A stretch of DNA of 64,000 bases from Mauremys mutica (Eukaryota; Chordata; Testudines; Geoemydidae). Below the pieces are notes generated by a model. It was not told the DNA's origin. It saw only the letters and a list, made by a program, of their open reading frames with translations, and ran no database searches. The translations under genes and the position numbers were made by a program. The first letter of the stretch is position 1, and each line of letters starts with the position of its first letter. The stretch lies in NCBI RefSeq assembly GCF_020497125.1, contig NC_059082.1:17225965-17289964 (forward strand), in the 5' to 3' direction. Positions 57,955 to 64,000 of this stretch are shown piece after piece.

Positions 57955-58265
57955 AGTAATGTGATGCTACTGCCAAAAAAAGGAAATGCAATTTTAGATT
58001 GCATTAACAGAGGCATAGCATCCAAGTCATGGGAGGGACAGTACCACTCTACTCAGTGCTGGTTAGGCGTCAGCTGGAATACTGTGTCCCATTTTGGTCA
58101 CCAATGTATAGAAAGGATGGAGAGAAACTGGAAAGGATCCGGAGGTGAGTGACAAAGATGATCAAAGGGATGGAATGCAAGACAACAGAGCAAAAGCTGA
58201 AGGAACTGGGTACATTTAGTTTGGAAAGAGGAAATACCATTACAGTCTTCAGATACCTGAAAGGC
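57955..58265 (+). pseudogene. CR1 ORF2: C-terminal blocks, frame-shifted
   Basis: [21 protein letters not shown] in one frame, then [28 protein letters not shown] text (about 58073-58146) in another, ended by TGA at 58147, then TKMIKGMECKTTEQKLKELG and ERGNTITVFRYLKGC in the third. The order and spacing are those of CR1. Confidence 0.8.
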
Positions 58266-58975
58266 TGTGTGCTGGGGTGTATCAGATCCTCGGAGGCCTC
58301 CTGCCAGAGGCCTCATTGCCCTGTCACACCCCACCCCAGAAAAGGGCCATGGAGAGAATCCTCCAAGCTGCCTAGAGTGGCTGTGTGGGACAGTCAATCA
58401 GGGCCCAGCAGACTAGTGCAAGAAGAGCTGCAGGGCCAGAGTGAGTTCAGTTCCTTGCTGGAGCTGGAGGACTATGAATGGTGTGTGGCTGGCTGAGAGA
58501 GCTGTAGGACCTCAGAAAGGACAGTGCTGGCAGAAGCTGGGCAGAGTGAGAAGGAGCTCTTGGCTGGTTGTTGGGACTCTATCAGGACAAGGCGCTGAGG
58601 TGGGGTCCCAGGGAATTAGAACAGCAGCATGGCTTAGATAAAGAGACACAGAAATAGCTCCTATCTACAGGGTCTCTAGGCTGGGACCCGGAGTGGTGGG
58701 CAGGCCCGGGTCCCCCTAACCCCCCATCAGCTACTGGGGGAAGTGACTTGGACTTTGAGGCACCCCAAAAGGGGAACTGAACCCTTTAGTGGGCGAGCAG
58801 GAGAGCTGGGGCCTGAAACAGCCAGAGAGGGTGAGGACATTATCTCCAGGGGAAAGCCCTGGAGTACAGCTCGATACCAGGACTGAGACCATTGATAGAC
58901 TACAGGACTAATTAAGGACCTAAGCCCAAGGAGGGCTATAGGGACAGGAGTGTGTAATTAATACAATTTACCACA
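58266..58975. mobile_element. GC-rich LTR-like insertion (unclassified) at the CR1 end
   Basis: Sequence composition changes abruptly from CR1 to a 710-bp G-rich block starting TGTGTGCTGGGG and ending TTTACCACA (TG...CA, LTR-like). It includes CAATCAGGGCCCAGCAGAC, AAGAAGAGCTGCAGGGCCAG, AGCTCTTGGCTGGTTGTTGG, CCCTTTAGTGGGCGAGCAGG and CAGCCAGAGAGGGTGAGGAC. The style resembles the insertion at 22930-23596, and I recognise similar phrases from turtle repeats. No target duplication or family name can be given. Confidence 0.5.
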
Positions 58976-60565
58976 TGTGGTGCCATAAATATACAGTATA
59001 TACATGTGCATGCACCCACACACCTCACCACACTTTAAAAAACATATCCAACCATTTTACTTTGGATAAATGAACCCTGAGATTTATAGGGAAAAAAAGA
59101 GAATGTGTACTTTAAATAGTGTATAGTTTGATGTAGGACAGCTCTGATTCCAACTGTTAAAGAAAGAACTAGAAGATATCTTGCGTGAACTGATTTAAGT
59201 TAATTATTCTCCTGGTATAACATGTAGTCCATTAAATTAAGGTTGTTGTTTAGCCAGTAGGTTCAATCTGGATTTTATCCTGGCTTCTCTCACTGTCAAT
59301 TCCAACATGACTAGTCATTCCAAGTACTATTATTAGAAATTATATTTAAAAAAATAACGCTTTCAAATAAAGTTTATATACGTTATAGCATAAGGAGCAG
59401 AACACAACATAAGATTAATGCACATCAGGCACTGGATATATAAACATACTAATGACAGTTCACATTTTGATTTTAAGGCCAATGTTCTCCCCAGCTGGCA
59501 AAATCAAGGAGAGGTGAAAGCAAACTTGAACAACTACTGGGTCACCCACACAGACCACCTCAGACTTTCAACTCTCAAGGAAGAGGGATGTGCAGCTAAA
59601 TGGAGTGGTCAGGCAAAGATAACTGAAATTACACAGGAAAGACTGAAAGAGGGAACTAGAGCAGGACGAGGAGCCTTAGGTCCCAATCCCACCAATCACA
59701 GAGAATCCTCATGACACCAAGACTACACACTGCTCAGCTAGCACAAGTAGCACTGCTCACTTAATAAGGCTTTCATGCTGTCACTGACTCCTCTGTGGCT
59801 GCATACTAGCTCCGTTGCAAGGTAAACAGAAGCCATGAAACATTTAATGTTGCAATGTGTACAACCAACATCAAGCATTCACTGAATTACTATCAAGTAG
59901 GTTTTAGCTTGGAAATCCATCGATTTTTTGGGGCAAAGCAAGCTACCCACTGCTTTGCTTGTTCTCTTGCAGGCAGCTCAGAAGCAATCCACGGACTTCC
60001 AGCTGCAGAGTGTTTGTGAAGATGGGCTGAGAGGGGGGGAAAAAAAAAATCAACCCCTCTCTCTCCCCCCCCAACTTCCGCTTTTTTGATGACCTTTCAG
60101 CCTCTTCAGATTCTCCTTTCCTCCCCTCTGGACCTCAGTGCTGTGGAAAAAGGCATTCTATGCTAGGATTAAGCCATTGTGTTACTGTATTAAGGACAGG
60201 TATTTCAAATTGAATAAAACAAAAACACATATTACAGGTTAATATATTTATGATTTTTCAAAATAAACTGGAAGGAACTATTGACTTTGTCTGACATATT
60301 AATCAAGAAATGAGTAAATATTAGATTTAAAAGGATTAATTAGATTACCTATGTAGAAATAATAGATAGTCAGTAGTATTCTTTAGGTTGCAAAGGCACT
60401 TATGAGTTCCTTAACCTTTCCCTTTTTGACTAAAATTTTCCATGCTTGATCTCAGCCTCAAAAGGGTTTAAAAAAAGTTTGAGCAACATTTGTTCATGAA
60501 CTATTTCCTACTCTCAAAACTCAAACACTAATTGAAAATATTTTTCTAAATTTTTGAGTTTCCAC
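58976..60565. other. Non-coding sequence, probably EFL1 intron
   Basis: A 98-codon plus-strand ORF (59418-59714) is unrecognised and lacks splice context. A C-run and CT-rich stretch occur at 60053-60072. No gene supported. Confidence 0.5.
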
Positions 60566-62180
60566 TAGGGCTGTCGATTAATCGCAGTTAGCTCATGCCA
60601 TCAACTCAAAAAAAAAAAATCTCACTGTTAAACAATAGGATACCAATTGAAATGTTATTAAAATTTTTGGATTTTTTCTACATTTTCAAATATATTGATT
60701 TCTATTACAACACAGAATACAAAGTGTACATTGCACACTTTATATTTTTTATTACAAATATTTGCACTGTAAAAATGATAAACAAAAATAGTATTTTTCA
60801 ATTCACCTCATACAAGTACTGTAGTGTAATCTCTATCGTGAAAGTGTAACTTACAAATATAGGGGTTTTTTTGTTACATAACTGCACTCAGAAGAAAACA
60901 ATGTAAGACTTTAAAGCCTACAAGTTCACTCAGTCCTACTTCTTGTTCAGCCAATTGTTAAGACAAACAAGTTTGTTTACATTGCCAGGAGGTACTGCTG
61001 CCTGTTTCTTATTTATAATGTCACCTGAAAGTGAGAAAAGGCGTTTCTATGGCACTTTTGAAGCCGCATCACAAGGTATTTACATGTCAGATATGCTAAA
61101 CATTCGTATGCCCCTTCATGCTTCGGCCACCATTCCAGAGGACATGATTCCATGCTGATGATGCTCGTTAAAAAAATAATATATTAATTAAATTTGTGAA
61201 TGAACTTCTTGGGAGAGAACTGTATGTCTCCTGTTCTGTTTTACCCGCATTCTGCCATATATTTAATGTTCTAGCAGTCTTGGATGATGACCCAGCACAC
61301 ATTCGTTTTAAGAACACTTTCATAGCAGATTTGACAAAATGCAAAGAAGGTACCAATGTGAGATTTCTAAAAGTAGCTACAGCACTCAACTCAAGATTTA
61401 AGAACCTGAAGTGCCTTCCAAAATCTGAGAGGGACAAGATGTGGAGCATGTTTTCAGAAGTCTTAAAAGAGCAACACTCCGATGCAGAAACTACAGAACT
61501 CAAACCACCAAAAAAGAAAATCAACCTTCTGCTGGTGGCATCTGACTCAGATGATGAAAATGAACATGTGTCGGTCCGCTCTGCTTTGGATCGTTATTGA
61601 GCAGAACCCATCATCAGCATGGACGCATGTCCTCTGGAATGGTAGCTGAAGCATGAAGGGACATATGAATCTTTAGCACATCTGGCACGTAAATAACTTG
61701 AGACACCAGCTACAACAGTGGCAGGCGAATGACTGTTATCACTTTCAGGTGACACTGTAAACAAGAAGCGGGCAGCATGATCTCCTGCAAATTCTAACCA
61801 AAATTGTTTGTCTGAGCAACTGATTCAGCAAGAAGTAGGACTGAGTGGACTTTTAGGCTCTAAAGCTTTACATTGTTTTATTTTTGAATGCAGGTTTGTT
61901 TGTACATAATTCTACATTTGTATGTTCAACTTTCATGATAAAGAGATTACACTACAATACTTGTATTCGGTGAACTGAAAAATACTATTTCTTTTGTTTT
62001 TTACAGTGCAAATATTTGCAATAAAAAATTAATATAAACTGAGCACTGTACACTTTGTATTCTGTGTTGGAATTTAAATCAATCAATATATTTGAAAATG
62101 TAGAAAACATCCAAAAATATTTAAATAAATGGTATTCTATTATTAACATGATTAATTTTTTTAATCGCTTGACAGCCCTA
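60566..62180 (+). mobile_element. hAT fold-back element with 600-bp inverted arms
   Basis: The ends are TAGGGCTGTCGATTAATCGC and the reverse complement TAGGGCTGTCAAGCGATTAA. The flanking octamers GTTTCCAC (60558-60565) and GTTTCTAC (62181-62188) match at 7 of 8, the hAT target duplication. The arms run far inwards: reading 61165 to 60566 on the minus strand matches 61610 to 62180 on the plus strand nearly throughout, including ATCATCAGCATGGA, ATGTCCTCTGGAATGGT, CTCACTTTCAGGTGACA / ATCACTTTCAGGTGACA, AAGAAGTAGGACTGAGTG and TACACTTTGTATTCTGTGTTG. Only the unpaired middle (about 61170-61605) carries coding sequence. The left end therefore looks like an inverted copy of the right end, replacing the original 5' part of the transposon. 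Confidence 0.9.
61196..61600 (+). pseudogene. hAT transposase, C-terminal fragment
   Basis: A 134-codon frame in the unpaired centre of the element. LDDDPAHIRFKNTFIADLTK, KVATALNSRFKNLKCLP, and an acidic DSDDENEH tail before SALDRY are features of ZBED-like hAT transposases in the segment upstream of the dimerisation region. The N-terminal zinc finger and the catalytic residues are missing, and the frame closes at TGA 61598-61600 where the family normally continues. It cannot be functional as a transposase. Confidence 0.78.
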
Positions 62181-62679
62181 GTTTCTACATATCTCAAAGT
62201 TAGTGTTTAATACATTAAGATGTTATAATTACTTAAAAGTTATCTGAAAAGGATTAAATAAAGTTGAGCATGTTTGTTCATTTATGGTATATAAAGAAAG
62301 TTTTGATTTTTAAAATTTTTCCCTATTTGTTTTTTTTACCTTAGAAATACCAGGAGCATCAACATTATTTTCCTGAAGGAGTCTCTGGAATGTCTCTGAA
62401 GACGTAAGCTCTCACATCTTTACTAGAAGGGTGGCCAGTTGACTCCCTAAAAGTCTTCCTCCTTCTATAATGTGGGAAATTAGTAGAGGAAGAGGGGGGT
62501 GCTATATTTTCTTGTTATATTTTGAAACTTAATTGTACAACATAAACTTTTAGGTAATAAAATATTACTTATGTTTCTTTCTTGGGGCTTGAAACACCAT
62601 ACCAGACACCTGGTCACTGGGGAACTATAAAACAAAGACAAAGAGCTACATCCTCAGTCCAACTTATGGCTGCTTTGCA
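62181..62679. other. Non-coding sequence with an exon-like segment
   Basis: A 59-base segment (62346-62404) is preceded on the plus strand by a strong pyrimidine tract and TTAG, and followed by GTAAGC, and is open in a frame starting KYQEHQHYF. On the minus strand the same bases are also open and bounded by CAG and AAG|GTAAAA. I recognise no protein in either, so I do not call an exon. Confidence 0.35.
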
Positions 62680-62792
62680 GTACTGGTCAAAATAATTTTG
62701 AGAATACCAAAATGTTCCTGATGAAATTTTCATCAAAACCAATACATTTCCATGAAAGGTGTCTCAGATCCAGGATGGAATTTCTGCTTTGG

Positions 62793-62834
<42 letters not shown>

Positions 62835-63147
62835 CATACACAACCTCCACCATGACCCCACCCCCTCAAAAGCCAACAGCCTGGGGGTTAGGGCTCTCAC
62901 CTGGAACATGTGACACCCAGGGTCAAATTGCTGCTCTGAATCAGGAAGAGCAGGAACTTGAACCAGCATCCCAGGTGAGTGCTCTTACCATCAAGCTACT
63001 GGCTATTCTGACCAGTCTGGGTCTCCCTCTTTCTTAGGTGTTTTCATAATTTTTTTTAAAAGACCTTATGGGGATTGAAAACACAAGAACAAAGAGTTTC
63101 AAAACTTTAAAGTTTTTCCTAAAATGTAATTTTTTTCTGGCCAGCCT
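62680..63147. mobile_element. Fold-back repeat with tRNA-like arms
   Basis: The outer ends are A/T-rich inverted sequences (TACTGGTCAAAATAATTTTG / reverse complement AGGCTGGCCAGAAAAAAATT). In each arm lies a tRNA-like segment: plus strand CCTGGGGGTTAGGGCTCTCACC with CCAGGGTCAAATTGC (62880-62932), and minus strand TAGCTTGATGGTAAGAGCACTCACC with GCTGGTTCAAGTTCC (62996-62952). These resemble A and B boxes of a tRNA gene, but no cloverleaf is complete. A (GA)n tract sits in the left arm. Partial copies occur at 34441-34735 and 16785-16960. Confidence 0.6.
62793..62834. repeat. (GA)n / (CA)n microsatellite
   Basis: A pure run of about 14 GA units followed by four or five CA units, inside the left arm of the fold-back repeat. 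Confidence 0.95.
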
Positions 63148-64000
63148 TACCGCTTTGTGATGCTGAGGCAACAGACTGGCCAGAATGCTGCACTAAGGGG
63201 AATCTCTGGGTTGCTTAAAGCTGGTATAGCTGGCACCAAACAATCAACTCCCCAAACCCAGTTTTAGAGAGTGTGGGATCAGCAAGCTCTGTTTTCTGGC
63301 TGTTCCTTGACAACAAAATATCCCCTATGGGACCACTTCTAGCAAAAGTTAAGGTAGTTCTTACTTATGACAGCTTATAATGGTCCTCTGACTCTGTTTC
63401 CATTCAACTGCACCAAGGACTGGCTGATCCACTAGTAGGCCTGGGCAATGTCTTGGTGAGAAATCTAGGCCAGCTTCTGGGAAAGGAGAGGGTGCGGGTA
63501 TTTCTACTAGAGCGTGTGTGGGACCGAATCTTTAGTATTAGCTATTGACAATTAGATATGGTCATTTGAAGCTGCACTCCCCTCAAGGGATAAATGTAAC
63601 CTTAACTCGGCCATCCTTTGGTCCGTCTACATACACCCGTTTACCAAATTATTTTTCCCCTCCAGCAGTAGCTGTGGCTGTTTGGTGTAGCAGTTGGTTC
63701 TGCACAGTGCTCACAAATATGACTGATTGGAACTGGGCTTACATATACTTGATTAAAGGCTCGTGGGCACACACAAAAACTGTCAGATGAAACTTTCTCC
63801 ATCAGGAGCTACTCTTTCATGTCAGATATTACTGTAAAACAGAGAAGGTGCACAAGGGTCAGTCCTTCCTCTTCTGCACAAACTCCTTTACTAAAGTTCC
63901 CTTTCCCAACACAACATTCAGTTATAGTTACTGAATGAACAATGGCTAAAAAATTACCCTAAATCCAAATATTAAAACGAAAATAAAAGAGCAGTTAGTT
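63148..64000. other. Non-coding sequence at the right edge
   Basis: No gene, exon or named repeat supported. The text at 63360-63560 (CTGGCTGATCCACTAGTAGGCCTGGGC) looks like an old repeat but was not identified. Confidence 0.5.

Larger units (their letters stand above)
56640..58265 (+). mobile_element. CR1 LINE, third copy
   Basis: A plus-strand CR1. At the start the frame reads RKCKEEHVIKEVHTG, YKIRKAKAKSELQLARNVSDNRKVFFK (post-endonuclease linker). An A/T simple repeat at 56838-56875 replaces part of it. Then come DGAGLLLNGEGELVTEDDRKQ, the pre-palm and RT core (57160-57800), and the C-terminal blocks to about 58265, where a GC-rich insertion or unrelated sequence follows. The 3' UTR and tail are not seen. 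Multiple frame changes. Confidence 0.85.

Noticed and set aside
62952..62996. Functional tRNA gene
   Set aside because: A- and B-box-like motifs are present but no complete cloverleaf or anticodon arm can be formed.

Overview
The window is vertebrate nuclear DNA: AT-rich, repeat-laden, with coding sequence only as short exons bounded by consensus splice sites. Several CR1 LINE copies, MIR-type CORE-SINEs, a DIRS tyrosine-recombinase retrotransposon, and many hAT and Tc1/mariner-Tigger MITEs point to a sauropsid. The combination of DIRS, CR1 and MITE families looks most like a turtle; that is inference from repeat recognition, since no alignment could be run.

The only host gene I can support is EFL1 (elongation factor-like GTPase 1, also EFTUD1), on the minus strand. 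Three consecutive internal exons lie at 50011-49860, 48767-48592 and 45812-45677. Their splice phases agree (2/1, 1/0, 0/1), and the joined translation follows vertebrate EFL1 through the end of the G-domain side, the species-variable insertion and the start of the conserved part after it. No EFL1 exon was found upstream (50012-64000) or downstream (1-45676), so most of the window is probably EFL1 intron.

Layout. 1-3.7 kb: 5' part of a DIRS-like element on the minus strand, with gag and reverse transcriptase, broken by one nonsense codon and one frameshift and running off the left edge. 3.7-9.4 kb: featureless intron with a long CA microsatellite. 9.4-10.3 kb: Tigger/mariner-type element with a GC-rich repetitive core. 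10.3-20.6 kb: mostly unique sequence with a CR1 tail and a MIR. 20.7-24.2 kb: a near-perfect 91-bp hairpin, then a long minus-strand CR1 carrying a foreign insertion. 25-34 kb: MITEs, two related Tigger MITEs, a MIR and an LTR-like sequence. 34.4-37.3 kb: a plus-strand CR1 split by a hAT MITE, then a second hAT MITE, both with perfect 8-bp target duplications. 38-42.7 kb: a MIR, a hAT element with a tandem-repeat core, and hAT MITEs. 45.6-50.0 kb: the EFL1 exons. 51-64 kb: MITEs, a local duplication, a third CR1, a 1.6-kb hAT fold-back element and a second fold-back element whose arms look tRNA-like.

EFL1 works with SBDS to release eIF6 from late pre-60S ribosomal subunits. All other coding-like sequence here belongs to decayed transposons. 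I saw no prokaryotic, CRISPR, rRNA or intact tRNA features. The most unusual structures are the two fold-back elements and the two DNA transposons with minisatellite-like cores.
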